DNA from: Propionibacteriaceae bacterium
Lineage (GTDB): Bacteria > Actinomycetota > Actinomycetes > Propionibacteriales > Propionibacteriaceae
Reading direction: 5' to 3'
Length of the DNA stretch: 64,000 bases
Assembly (NCBI GenBank): GCA_031271975.1
Contig: JAISUR010000020.1
Coordinates: 1-64,000 of the forward strand
The notes under the pieces are model-generated. The model saw nothing but the letters and a program-made list of their open reading frames with translations, had not been told where the DNA came from and searched no databases. The translations under genes and the position numbers were made by a program. Each line of letters begins with the position of its first letter. Within the stretch, counting starts at the first letter, position 1. Shown here in pieces: positions 55,865 to 64,000 of the stretch.

Positions 55865-57192
55865 ACGTCTGCGTTTGCCAACTCTTTGACGCCGTAGACC
55901 GGGACGATGGTCTGGTTCCAATTGGAGATGAACGCGGCCTTGAGCGGGTCGACCGCTTTGTCGAGCTTCTGCGCCTCCTTGTAAAGGCTGGACTTCCTGC
56001 CGTTGGCGCACCCGTTGGCCTGCTCGTCTTGGGCCCAGGCTACGTAGGCGTCGTCGGTCGCCAGCGAGGCCAGCAGTGCGGCGCGCAGTTGGGCCAACAA
56101 CTCCTCGCCGCCGTCGATGCGGTCCACCGGTGTGGATTCCAGGGCTTTGAGCAGCTCGGTGCGGTTGTCCGAGACGGCCTGCATGTCCTTGATCGAAGCG
56201 CTCACCTTCTTGCACGCCACCACGTTGTTGATCGCCGGGGAGAGCTTGCCGCGGGCCTTGGCCGACTTGGCGAGGATTTCGGTGAGGTAGCGCACTTGGT
56301 CTTTGGCGGTGTTGTCGGGGGCTTCGACGCCTGTCGGCCCAGTGCCTTGGCCGGCGCCGCCCGAGCCGGAATCGGCGAAGAAGTTCGACTCGACGCTGCG
56401 CTGCACGACCTCGCCGTCTACCACGAACGCCACCAGCGCGGGGGCCGCGTAAGCGCAGGCCCGGCTGGCGCCGCTGGACGCGCAGTACATGCCCGGCGCG
56501 TAGACGACCTGGGAAGTCTCGCCGGCTCCCAACTCCGAATCGGAAAAGGCCAGCCAACTCGGCGAAGCGATGGCGGACCCGCAGACGACCAGCCAGCCGC
56601 CGGGCCATGTGGATTGGGAAAGTTGCTGGGTCCCGGCCGGGCAAGCGGGCAGCCCGGACGGTGTCGCGGCAGGTGATGCCGGGCCCGTGGCCGCGGGCTG
56701 TTGCGACGCTTGCGCTCCGGAGGAAGCGACGTTGGGCTCCGCAGCGCCGCTCCCAAGGAACTGGACGCCGATCACGGCGACGCCCGCGACCAGCGCCGCC
56801 GCGGCCACGCCGATGCCAACCAGCAACGGCCACTTGGGTCGCTGGGGCGGCTGCGCGGGCCCGGGCTGATACACGCCGGAAGGGTAGCCAGCGGGCGGAT
56901 ACGACCCGGTGGCCAGCCCAGGCAACGGGCCGGTGGGCGGTGTCGCGAACTGCTGCGCGACCGGTGCCGTGGGCGGTGTCGCCGGCGGAGGCGGCGGAGG
57001 AACTTCCTCGGCAGCCCGGATGACGGTGGGGTTGTCGGCGGGATCGGGCACGAAGACCGATTCGTCCACGGGCAACCGCTGGGCCCCTATCTGCTGATGC
57101 GCGTCGCGGTAGATCGTGGGCAGGGCGCCACCGCAATTGCCGCAGTAGTTACCACGCTCACCGCTGGCGCCGCATCGAGGGCAGTCGGCCAT
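55861..57192 (-). CDS. Zinc-ribbon single-pass membrane protein, unknown function
   Basis: A 443-residue protein. The start MADCPRCGASGERGNYCGNC is a double CxxC zinc ribbon, followed by ~90 Pro-rich residues (VPPPPPPATPP), one membrane helix (PLLVGIGVAAAALVAGVAVI, ~116-135) and an extracytoplasmic domain of ~300 residues with several cysteines, unrecognised. The topology resembles the receptor kinases at 16-19 kb but without a kinase domain. ATG 57192 has GAGGTGG upstream. The stop overlaps that of the convergent transporter in CTAG. Confidence 0.7.
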   Translation of the reverse strand: MADCPRCGASGERGNYCGNCGGALPTIYRDAHQQIGAQRLPVDESVFVPDPADNPTVIRAAEEVPPPPPPATPPTAPVAQQFATPPTGPLPGLATGSYPPAGYPSGVYQPGPAQPPQRPKWPLLVGIGVAAAALVAGVAVIGVQFLGSGAAEPNVASSGAQASQQPAATGPASPAATPSGLPACPAGTQQLSQSTWPGGWLVVCGSAIASPSWLAFSDSELGAGETSQVVYAPGMYCASSGASRACAYAAPALVAFVVDGEVVQRSVESNFFADSGSGGAGQGTGPTGVEAPDNTAKDQVRYLTEILAKSAKARGKLSPAINNVVACKKVSASIKDMQAVSDNRTELLKALESTPVDRIDGGEELLAQLRAALLASLATDDAYVAWAQDEQANGCANGRKSSLYKEAQKLDKAVDPLKAAFISNWNQTIVPVYGVKELANADV

Positions 57193-57310
57193 GTCCACCT
57201 CACAGAGGCCAAAACTCTTCGACTACCATATCGCGGCCAGCGGCGTGCCCGGGAATTGAAGCGGCGCCGCGGTGCTCCGTGCCGGCGCGGAGGGCTGGCA
57301 CCAAGGTTTC

Positions 57311-58558
57311 CTAGAACCCGAACGCGCAGTGGGGTTGGCGCGGTACCCAGAGGGCCTGCGCCAGGCGCTGCACCGCGCCCGGGGTGTGCTCGGCCAACTG
57401 CCCGGCGTCCAGGTACGCGACCGGTGAGATCCCGCCCAGCAACACCGATCCGAGCAGGCGCACGTCAAGCCGCACGTCCGGCTCGGCATCCGTGCGGGAA
57501 ACGTCGGCGGCGCCACCTTTGATCTGCCAGCGCCACCGGCCCGCGTTCTCCTCGAACAAGCAGTCCGCGACCTCGATCACCAGGTCCGCGTCCGAGGAGT
57601 AGCTGCGGGCGGCCAGGCATCCGGGCAAGTCCAGGATGCGCAGGTGCAGGAAATCGCCGAGCCGCTGTGTGATGCGGGGGTTCTTCAGCAAGGCAAACAG
57701 CGGATCGTCCAACGGGATTGGCCCGGTTGTGATGCTGTCGGTCAGGTCGAGGTTGGTGACCACGGACCACAGCGCTCGCGAGGTGGCCGCGTCGGCGGCG
57801 GCGAGCGGGTAGACGTGGACTTTGCCGGTGGGGACGTCGTCGGGACTCCAACCCTCCTTGCGGCGGAACAGCGCGAACCCCGTCGGCTGGCCGGCACGCC
57901 GGGCGATGGCAACGCGCAGCGGCTCGGCCAGCTCGCGGGTTTCCACCGGGTCGTCGAAGTGCAAGCTCCAAGCGCCGTCCTGCCTGGCAGGCGTCCACCC
58001 GGAGCGTCCCGTCGCCGCACCCACGGCCATGTAGGCCCGTTCCGCGGCCTCCTGCGCGGCGGGGCTGGCGGCGTCCTCCAACGTGACCTCGACCTCGTCG
58101 GCCCCCGGCACGTCGTACAACTCCACACCGCGGCTGAGCGACACCCGGACGACCCGGTCCACCTGCCCATACCCGAACCGGGTGTAGATGGGCACCTCGG
58201 CCGCCGTCAGCAGCGAGGCCAGCTCGCCAGCCGCCCGGGCGTCTTCGAAATGCTTGCCCAACATCGCCCGCAGGATGCCGCGCCGCCGGAACTGCGGATG
58301 GACGGACACCCACGTCAACCCGCTCGTCGGAAGCACCCCGCCGGGCACCGGCAAGTCGAAATGGAAAGACCCGGCGACCCCGGCCAGCCGTCCACTTTCC
58401 GTCTGCGCACCCCACAACTTGAGCGGCCCGGCCAAGTTGGCCCGCACCCGCTCCATCCGGCCGGCTTCGTCGGGCGCGAACCATGCCCAGCGCTCCACGG
58501 CGTCGATCTCGTCGATCCGCTCTGGCCCCAGATCCACCAAAGTCCAGTGTTGACTCAC
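57311..58558 (-). CDS. Eis-like N-acetyltransferase
   Basis: A 415-residue GNAT protein of the Eis/enhanced intracellular survival type: two GNAT-like domains and a C-terminal sterol-carrier-like domain. The acetyl-CoA loop is VSVHPQFRRRGILRAML (~85-101), with TSGLTWVSV before it, and a tyrosine-rich substrate side (YTRFGYGQVDRV). The chain ends in ...PHCAFGF, with the terminal carboxylate that serves as catalytic base in Eis. Mycobacterial Eis acetylates amines such as aminoglycosides and host proteins; here the substrate is unknown. GTG start, TAGGCT six bases upstream (leaderless). Confidence 0.87.
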   Translation of the reverse strand: MSQHWTLVDLGPERIDEIDAVERWAWFAPDEAGRMERVRANLAGPLKLWGAQTESGRLAGVAGSFHFDLPVPGGVLPTSGLTWVSVHPQFRRRGILRAMLGKHFEDARAAGELASLLTAAEVPIYTRFGYGQVDRVVRVSLSRGVELYDVPGADEVEVTLEDAASPAAQEAAERAYMAVGAATGRSGWTPARQDGAWSLHFDDPVETRELAEPLRVAIARRAGQPTGFALFRRKEGWSPDDVPTGKVHVYPLAAADAATSRALWSVVTNLDLTDSITTGPIPLDDPLFALLKNPRITQRLGDFLHLRILDLPGCLAARSYSSDADLVIEVADCLFEENAGRWRWQIKGGAADVSRTDAEPDVRLDVRLLGSVLLGGISPVAYLDAGQLAEHTPGAVQRLAQALWVPRQPHCAFGF

Positions 58559-58612
58559 CGGACCAGCCTAGCCACCCGGCACGGCGTTCGGGCCACGTCA
58601 CCCGGAACTCCA

Positions 58613-58645
58613 ATGGTCATCCCCGGACTCGACCGGGTGCTACGC
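58613..58645. repeat. Degenerate dispersed repeat fragment
   Basis: GGTCATCCCCGGACTCGACC resembles the start of the palindromic modules (GTCATCCCGGACTTGTTCCG) but with substitutions. It lies in the gap between the Eis-like gene and tgt (58559-58682), in which nothing else is recognised. Confidence 0.4.
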
Positions 58646-58682
58646 GCGCGGCGCGGCCCCAGCCATCCAGAAATCCGGACAA

Positions 58683-59894
58683 CTAGGCGTAGTAGCGCCC
58701 CAGGAAAGACTGCCGCAAATCGTCGAAGTTGCCTGCGCTTATCGCGGCGCGGATGTCGTCGACCAGGCGGATGATGAAGCGCTCGTTGTGGATGGTGGCC
58801 AAGGTGTAGGCCAGCAGCTCTTTGGCCCGGAACAGGTGGTGCAGGTAAGCCCTGGTGTAGTGGGCGCAGGTGTAGCAGTCGCACTCGGCGTCGACTGGGC
58901 GGAAATCGGACCGGTTGGCGGCGTTGGTCACGTTGAAATGGCCATCACGGGTATAGAGCCGCGCGTTGCGGGCCTCGCGGGACGGCTTCACGCAGTCGAA
59001 CGTGTCCGCGCCGTAGGCGATAGCGGCGAACAGGTCGTCGGGCTCGGAGATCCCCAGCAGGTGCCGCGGCTTGTCGCCGGGCAGCTCCGAGCAGACCCAG
59101 CCGACGATCTCGCCCAGCTTGCGCTTCTCCAACGCCCCGCCGATGCCAAAACCGTCAAAACACTGCCCGTCCACGTTGGCCGCCGCCAGATCGCGGGCGG
59201 CCTTGCGGCGCAGATCTTCATACTGGGCGCCTTGCACGACGCCGAACAACGCCTGATAGGGCTTGCCGGCCCGCGCTTCGGTGAGCTCGCGGTGCGCCGC
59301 CAGGCACCGCAGCGCCCAGGCATATGTCCGCTCGAGGGACGCTTCCTGGTAGCCGCGGGTGTTCATCAGCGTCGTGCATTCGTCGAAGGCGAAGATGATG
59401 TCAGCGCCCAACTCGTGCTGGATCCGCATCGAAACCTCCGGGGTGAAGCGGTGTTTCGAGCCGTCCAGATGGGAGGTGAACGTGACGCCCGCGTCGTCGA
59501 CCATCGCCAGGCGCTGCTTGCCTTCGGCGATGACGTCGTCCGATTGCAGCCCGGTAGTGTCCATGGCGAGCACCTTCTTGAAACCCGCGCCCAGGCTCAG
59601 CACCTGGAACCCGCCGGAATCCGTGAAGGTGGGGCCGGGCCAGTTCATGAACGCGCCCAAGCCGCCAGCCGCGTCAACGAGCGCGGAGCCGGGCTGCAGG
59701 TACAGGTGGTAGGCGTTGGCGAGGACCGCCTGCACCCCGCAACCGGCCATGGTCTCCGGCAGCACTCCCTTTACGGACGCCTGGGTGCCAACCGCCACGA
59801 ACGCCGGTGTGGCGATGTCGCCGTGCGGGGTGTGGATCACTCCAGCGCGGCCGCCAGAGTCCAAGGCAGCCGTCTGCTCGAACCAGAAAGTCAC
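58683..59894 (-). CDS. tgt: tRNA-guanine transglycosylase (bacterial Tgt)
   Basis: A 403-residue TIM-barrel enzyme that swaps G34 of GUN-anticodon tRNAs for preQ1 or queuine. Visible: SGGFQVLSLG (substrate pocket), IIFAFDECTT, GIGGALEKRK, and the zinc site CDCYTCAHYTRAYLHHLF (CxCxxC plus distal His). The start GTG 59894 ([15 protein letters not shown]) overlaps the rsmE stop in GTGA. Apart from the nearby transporter, no queuosine biosynthesis genes are seen. It is the last gene of hrcA-dnaJ2-rsmE-tgt. Confidence 0.94.
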   Translation of the reverse strand: MTFWFEQTAALDSGGRAGVIHTPHGDIATPAFVAVGTQASVKGVLPETMAGCGVQAVLANAYHLYLQPGSALVDAAGGLGAFMNWPGPTFTDSGGFQVLSLGAGFKKVLAMDTTGLQSDDVIAEGKQRLAMVDDAGVTFTSHLDGSKHRFTPEVSMRIQHELGADIIFAFDECTTLMNTRGYQEASLERTYAWALRCLAAHRELTEARAGKPYQALFGVVQGAQYEDLRRKAARDLAAANVDGQCFDGFGIGGALEKRKLGEIVGWVCSELPGDKPRHLLGISEPDDLFAAIAYGADTFDCVKPSREARNARLYTRDGHFNVTNAANRSDFRPVDAECDCYTCAHYTRAYLHHLFRAKELLAYTLATIHNERFIIRLVDDIRAAISAGNFDDLRQSFLGRYYA

Positions 59895-60619
59895 TTTGCC
59901 AGCGCCTGCAACTGGGCCAACGCGACGACGCCCGCCGTGGAAGTGCGCAACACCGCGTCCGAGATCGTGACGGCTTGGGCCCCGGCCTGCGTGAAAGCCG
60001 CAACCTCGGCGTCTGTGAGGCCCCCTTCCGGGCCGATGACGAAGACGACCGCGCCTGCGGCGGGCAGTTCCACGCTGGACAGCGGGCGTTCGGCCGACTC
60101 GTGCAACACCAGCGCCAGATCGGCCCGTTGGATCAACGCCACCAGTTCCGGCGTCGTGAGCGGGTCGGCCACGACAGGCACCCGGAAGCGGCGGCTCTGC
60201 TTGGCCGCCTCCCGGGCCGTTGCCCGCCAACGCAGCAGGCCCCGCTCGACGCGGTCGGCCGCCCATTTCACGATGGAACGCTCGGCCTGCCACGGGTAGA
60301 TCGTGTCGATGCCGGCTTCGGTGAGCACTTCGACGGCCAATTCAGACCGGTCGCCCTTGGCCAGCGCCTGCACGGCGATGTAGCGGATGGGTGCCGCCGG
60401 CTGCTGCAGCACCTCCGCGACTTCGACTGTCAACTCCCCCTTGGCCACGGCCGTCACCGGCCCGCGCACGGCCAGCCCGGCGCCGTCGGAGATCAACACG
60501 ACCTCTCCGGCGCGGATGCGCCGCACATCGGCGGCATGGTGGCCTTCCGCGTCGCCCAGCGCCACTTGGTCGCCCACTTTCGGCGCGTCGAGGTGTCCTA
60601 GAAATAGCGGTTCCGTCAT
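59891..60619 (-). CDS. rsmE: 16S rRNA (uracil1498-N3)-methyltransferase
   Basis: A 242-residue SPOUT methyltransferase. The N-terminal PUA-like domain carries [19 protein letters not shown]; the knotted C-terminal part has [20 protein letters not shown] and [17 protein letters not shown], the SAM-binding trefoil-knot motifs. It methylates U1498 in 16S rRNA. The start ATG 60619 overlaps the dnaJ2 stop. Co-occurrence of rsmE with dnaJ and hrcA is common. Confidence 0.93.
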   Translation of the reverse strand: MTEPLFLGHLDAPKVGDQVALGDAEGHHAADVRRIRAGEVVLISDGAGLAVRGPVTAVAKGELTVEVAEVLQQPAAPIRYIAVQALAKGDRSELAVEVLTEAGIDTIYPWQAERSIVKWAADRVERGLLRWRATAREAAKQSRRFRVPVVADPLTTPELVALIQRADLALVLHESAERPLSSVELPAAGAVVFVIGPEGGLTDAEVAAFTQAGAQAVTISDAVLRTSTAGVVALAQLQALAK

Positions 60620-61773
60620 GTGAATGTGTCCTTCAGCCAACCGAATACCCCACGCCCCTGCTTGGCGACCGTGGCCTCAGGGCTGGATTCGTTGCGCAAT
60701 TCGGCCAACTCCCGCAGCAGGTCGCGCTGTTGCTCGTCGAGTTTCATCGGGGTGGCCACCGCGACGGTGACGCCCAGTTCGCCACGGCCCCGGCCGCGCA
60801 ACTTGGGAACCCCTTTGCCGGGCACCACGATGCGGGCGCCGGACTGCGTGCCGGGTGGAATCGTGATCGTGATCTGGCCTTCCGCCGGATCGATGTCGTC
60901 ACGCTCCCCCTCCAATGTGCGCAGCGTCACCTCCGTGCCCAACGCCGCCGCCGTCATGGGCAGCGTGACGATCATGTCGAGGTCGTCGCCGTTGCGGGTG
61001 AACACCTCATGCCGGGAGACCGTCAATTCGACGTACAGGTCTCCCGCCGGACCGCCGCCCGGGCCGACTTCGCCCTGCGAATCCAGGTGGATGCGGTTGC
61101 CGGTGTTGACGCCCGCGGGGATCTTCACGTTGACCGTCCGCACCGTCCGCACCCGGCCCTCTCCGGAGCATTCGCCGCACGGATTGGGGATCACGGTGCC
61201 AAAGCCCCGGCAACTGGGGCACGGCGACGTCGTGCGGATGTCGCCCAGGAACGAACGCTGCACCTGCGTGATCTCGCCGCGGCCCTGGCATGCCGAGCAG
61301 GCCACCGGATCGCCGCCATCGGCAGCACCCGCGCCGTTGCACGACGGGCAAACCACCGCGGAGTCGACCTTCACCGGTTTGGTGATGCCGAAGGCTGCTT
61401 CCGCCAACGTCAGCCGCAGTCGGACGAGCGTGTCCGAGCCGCGCTGCACACGCGAACGCGGGCCGCGCGCCGTGTGGCCGCCGAACATGGCGTCCACCAG
61501 GTTCGTGAAATCGAAGCCGCCCGGGAAACCGAAACCGCCCGCGCCGGAGAAACCGCCGCCCAGCGGATCGCCGCCGCGGTCGTAGATGTCGCGCTTGGAG
61601 GGATCTTGCAGGACTTCGTACGCCTCGCCGATCTGTTTGAACTTCTCGGCGGCGTCCGGCTCGTCGGCGACATCCGGATGGTACTTCATGGCGAGCTTGC
61701 GGTACGCCTTCTTGATTTGCTCGGCGGTGGCGTCGCGCGGCACTCCCAGCACTTGGTAATAGTCAGTTGCCAC
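60616..61773 (-). CDS. dnaJ2: Chaperone DnaJ, copy 2 (HrcA operon)
   Basis: A 385-residue class I J-protein with HPD in [12 protein letters not shown], a Gly/Phe region ([18 protein letters not shown]) and four CxxCxGxG-type zinc motifs ([32 protein letters not shown]). It is distinct from the dnaK-operon copy. GTG start 61773 ([14 protein letters not shown]), preceded by GGAAGG. It starts one base after the hrcA stop. Confidence 0.95.
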   Translation of the reverse strand: MATDYYQVLGVPRDATAEQIKKAYRKLAMKYHPDVADEPDAAEKFKQIGEAYEVLQDPSKRDIYDRGGDPLGGGFSGAGGFGFPGGFDFTNLVDAMFGGHTARGPRSRVQRGSDTLVRLRLTLAEAAFGITKPVKVDSAVVCPSCNGAGAADGGDPVACSACQGRGEITQVQRSFLGDIRTTSPCPSCRGFGTVIPNPCGECSGEGRVRTVRTVNVKIPAGVNTGNRIHLDSQGEVGPGGGPAGDLYVELTVSRHEVFTRNGDDLDMIVTLPMTAAALGTEVTLRTLEGERDDIDPAEGQITITIPPGTQSGARIVVPGKGVPKLRGRGRGELGVTVAVATPMKLDEQQRDLLRELAELRNESSPEATVAKQGRGVFGWLKDTFT

Positions 61774-61774
61774 G

Positions 61775-62782
61775 TCAGCCTTCCGAAAGGTACCTGCCCA
61801 CATAGCGCGCCACCGCGCGCACCGTGGCCATTGTCGTCGGGTAATCCATGCGCGTGGGGCCCACCACGCCGAGATTGGCCCAGGAATCGCCGTAGGGGCT
61901 CGCCACCAAAGACGTGGACTGCAGCGGCTCGTACGGATTCTCCCGCCCGATACGCACCGTGACGTCACCCGACGAACTCGCCTCGCCCAGCAGACGCAGC
62001 AGCACGACCTGCTCTTCCAAGGCCTCCAACACCGGCTTGACAGTCGTCTCGAACTGGTCGGCGAAGCGGGTCAGATTCGGGACACCGCCCACCACGACGC
62101 GCGTGGAAGGTTCGCCGCCCAGAATCTCCACCAGCACGGCACAGACCACCGTCCCCAGCGAGCGGTCTTCCGGGCGTAACTGCTCCAAGAACCCGCCGAG
62201 GGTTTCCAACGCCTTGGCGGCGCTGAGCCCCACCAACGCGGCGTTGAGCCGGCCGCGCAGTTCGGCGATCGCGGAATCCGGCGCGCCGCCGGTCTCAATG
62301 GACCGCTGTTCCACGTGGCCAGTCGAGTTGACCAGGATCACCAGGGCGCGCTCCGGCGTCAGCGAGATGATTTCCACGGCGCGCACGCTCGCCTGTGCCA
62401 TGGCCGGATACTGCACGATGGCGACTTGTTGCGTGATCTGGGCGAGCAACCGGACAGTGCGCTTGACGACGTCGTCGATGTCGAGCGCGCCGGCCATGAA
62501 CGTCTCAATGGCCCGGCGTTCGGCGGCGGACAGCGGCTTGATCGCGCCGAGGCGGTCGACGAATAGGCGGTACCCCTTGTCGGTGGGGATGCGGCCGGCC
62601 GAGGTGTGCGGCTGGGTGATGTACCCTTCCTCTTCCAGGACGGCCATGTCGTTGCGCACCGTGGCCGGGGACACGTTCAGCCGATAGCGCTCCACGAGGG
62701 CCTTCGAACCCACGGGCTCGCGCATGGAAACATAGTCGGTGACGATAGCCCGCAAAATCGCAAGCTTCCGGTCATCCAGCAC
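61775..62782 (-). CDS. hrcA: Heat-inducible transcription repressor HrcA
   Basis: A 335-residue winged-helix repressor of CIRCE-controlled chaperone genes. The N-terminal DNA-binding part has [20 protein letters not shown] and [20 protein letters not shown]; the GAF-like inserted and dimerisation domains follow. GTG start 62782 with GGGAGGAGG eight bases upstream; the much longer open frame upstream includes the operator and is not coding. A CIRCE element lies 20 bases before the start, so the gene autoregulates the hrcA-dnaJ2-rsmE-tgt operon. GroEL operons elsewhere are its expected other targets. Confidence 0.95.
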   Translation of the reverse strand: MLDDRKLAILRAIVTDYVSMREPVGSKALVERYRLNVSPATVRNDMAVLEEEGYITQPHTSAGRIPTDKGYRLFVDRLGAIKPLSAAERRAIETFMAGALDIDDVVKRTVRLLAQITQQVAIVQYPAMAQASVRAVEIISLTPERALVILVNSTGHVEQRSIETGGAPDSAIAELRGRLNAALVGLSAAKALETLGGFLEQLRPEDRSLGTVVCAVLVEILGGEPSTRVVVGGVPNLTRFADQFETTVKPVLEALEEQVVLLRLLGEASSSGDVTVRIGRENPYEPLQSTSLVASPYGDSWANLGVVGPTRMDYPTTMATVRAVARYVGRYLSEG

Positions 62783-62801
62783 CCGAATCCTCCTCCCGCC
62801 G

Positions 62802-62828
62802 CTAGCACTCTGACTCGTCGAGTGCCAG
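62802..62828 (-). promoter_or_regulatory. CIRCE operator (HrcA site)
   Basis: CTAGCACTC-N9-GAGTGCCAG, with 9-base arms one mismatch from perfect symmetry, fits the CIRCE consensus TTAGCACTC-N9-GAGTGCTAA. A minus-strand -10 (TACACT, 62827-62832) overlaps it, so the predicted start of transcription is inside the operator. Confidence 0.92.
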
Positions 62829-62887
62829 TGTACTCGTTCGGGAAGTAGTTGAGGTACGATCGACGACGGCTCCAACGGAGGATCTAA

Positions 62888-64000
62888 ATGCCAGGCAAGG
62901 ATGCGGACGAGCTGCTGGAACGATGGCTCGCCGACGATGAAGAACTGCTCGCCCAAGTGCGGGCCAACCCAACCCTTTCGCAGATAGCCGAGAACTTCAC
63001 CGCGGGCGCGGATTTCGACGCCGCGATGATCGAACGGCTCTGGTCGCTGCTATTGCCAGATGACGCGACGTCGGCGCTGCTGATGCGCTTCATGTGGGCG
63101 ATTCCGGTGGCGCGCAAGCGGCTTTTCATCAGGGGGTTGGATGAACACTTGTCCGGCCGCTACCCGCTGTTCTCCGGCATGAGCCAAGGCTGGCCGGCGC
63201 TGGTCGGCGTGGAGCCCTACATCCGCCCGGTGGCGGAGCGCAACCGGGACTTCGAGTTGGTCAACACCGGATACCTGGGTTACCTGGCGTTGGGATTCTC
63301 GCTGCGCGAGGTGGAGTTGTTCGTCTGGGTGGAGACGCTGCGCGACCGCCAGTGCGCCGAGTCGTTCTGCGAGCTGGGCAAGATCCCGCGCGGCAGCACG
63401 GAGCGCGTCGGCGGTTGCCCCGTCCAAATCCACATCCCGACAATGTTCGAACTCATCGGGCAGGGCCGCTTCGCCGACGCGCTGGCGATGCTGGAGGAGT
63501 GCAACCCGCTGCCTGACGTGACGGGCCGGGTCTGCCCGCAGGAGTTGCAGTGCCAGGGCTCGTGCATCCACAAGCATTCGATGTCGATCGGCCAGGTGGA
63601 GTGGTTCCTGCCGCAATGGGCAAAGCTCAAAGGCCAAGTGGCCAGCCCCGCGGTGGACGCCGACCCGTGGCAGCAAGCGGCCAAGCCGCCAGTCGCGATC
63701 GTGGGCTCCGGCCCGTCGGGGCTCATCGCGGCGCACATGCTGGCCAAGGCCGGCTTCCCCGTGACGGTCTTCGAGGCTTTCCACGAGCTGGGCGGAGTGT
63801 TGCGTTACGGCATCCCCGAGTTCCGCCTGCCGAATAACCTGATCGACGATGTGGTTGCCAAGATCAAAGCGTTGGGCGGCCGTTTCGTGACGTCGTTCGT
63901 CGTCGGCAAGACGGCCACGCTGCAGGACTTGCGCGACGCGGGCTTCGCCGAGATCTTCGTGGGCTCGGGCGCCGGCCTGCCGCGCTTCTTGAACGTCCCG
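62888..64000 (+). CDS. GltD-like FAD/Fe-S oxidoreductase (3' end outside window)
   Basis: 371 residues are visible; the frame is open at the right edge. An N-terminal helical segment of ~130 residues is followed by an Fe-S cluster region: [20 protein letters not shown] together with CAESFC and [10 protein letters not shown]. Then comes the FAD Rossmann motif [20 protein letters not shown] and [20 protein letters not shown]. This matches the small subunit of glutamate synthase and NfnB/SudA-type ferredoxin-NADP oxidoreductases. GGAGG precedes ATG 62888; a -10, TACGAT, is at 62855-62860, divergent from hrcA. The partner gene is not visible. Confidence 0.87.
   Translation, partial: MPGKDADELLERWLADDEELLAQVRANPTLSQIAENFTAGADFDAAMIERLWSLLLPDDATSALLMRFMWAIPVARKRLFIRGLDEHLSGRYPLFSGMSQGWPALVGVEPYIRPVAERNRDFELVNTGYLGYLALGFSLREVELFVWVETLRDRQCAESFCELGKIPRGSTERVGGCPVQIHIPTMFELIGQGRFADALAMLEECNPLPDVTGRVCPQELQCQGSCIHKHSMSIGQVEWFLPQWAKLKGQVASPAVDADPWQQAAKPPVAIVGSGPSGLIAAHMLAKAGFPVTVFEAFHELGGVLRYGIPEFRLPNNLIDDVVAKIKALGGRFVTSFVVGKTATLQDLRDAGFAEIFVGSGAGLPRFLNVP

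Noticed and set aside
62782-62956. Longer HrcA start at 62956
   Set aside because: The extension crosses the CIRCE operator and promoter; a GTG with GGGAGGAGG at 62782 fits the family start.

Overview
The window is about 64 kb of GC-rich chromosome from an actinomycete-type bacterium (Actinomycetota). The evidence is the dnaK-grpE-dnaJ-hspR operon with HAIR operators at dnaK and clpB, PknB-type membrane kinases, DUF4191 and DUF5709 proteins, an Eis-type acetyltransferase, and many genes with an actinobacterial leaderless layout (TAnnnT, 6-7 nt, start codon). No species can be named from the sequence.

Layout. 1-4511 is a partial gene for a very large secreted surface protein with tandem Ig-like repeats. 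4.8-11.6 kb holds lipid genes (a FadD-type ligase, and a second adenylate-forming enzyme coupled to an SDR), a SpoIIM/RDD membrane-protein pair sharing one symmetric promoter, a PIN-toxin remnant and an intact vapBC pair. 11.7-14.9 kb has tRNA-Gly(CCC), clpB under a HAIR operator and a 52-residue protein. 15-19.7 kb has a GT87 glycosyltransferase and two paralogous receptor-like Ser/Thr kinases with an unusual shared extracellular domain. 19.7-22.1 kb is a less GC-rich patch: an ABC exporter, an unknown protein and a frameshifted secreted protein. 22.4-26.5 kb is the dnaK operon.

26.6-42.8 kb is a cell-surface glycopolymer locus: LCP attachment protein, initiating sugar-phosphate transferase, UDP-xylose-synthase-like enzyme, TagF-like polyol-phosphate transferase, TarI-like cytidylyltransferase with a partner reductase/epimerase, pyruvyl transferase, four tandem paralogous GT2 enzymes, Wzy-like and Wzx-like membrane proteins, a zinc-ribbon methyltransferase, one more glycosyltransferase and a Wzz/BY-kinase. 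It suggests a phosphopolyol-containing, probably pyruvylated, wall-linked polymer.

42.8-47 kb is rich in dispersed palindromic repeats and gene debris around a lipoprotein/MFS pair. 47.1-53.4 kb has a two-lipoyl-domain E2 acyltransferase with an atypical catalytic domain, then lipB, lipA, a DUF4191 protein and an ABC-F ATPase. 53.7-58.6 kb has a proline iminopeptidase, a DUF5709 protein, a queuosine-precursor transporter, a zinc-ribbon membrane protein and an Eis-like acetyltransferase. 58.7-62.8 kb is hrcA-dnaJ2-rsmE-tgt behind a CIRCE operator, so both heat-shock repressor systems (HspR and HrcA) are here. The window ends inside a GltD-like FAD oxidoreductase.

The least ordinary elements are the palindromic repeat family, which touches or forms several gene ends, the kinase sensor domains, the altered E2 and the four-GT2 array.
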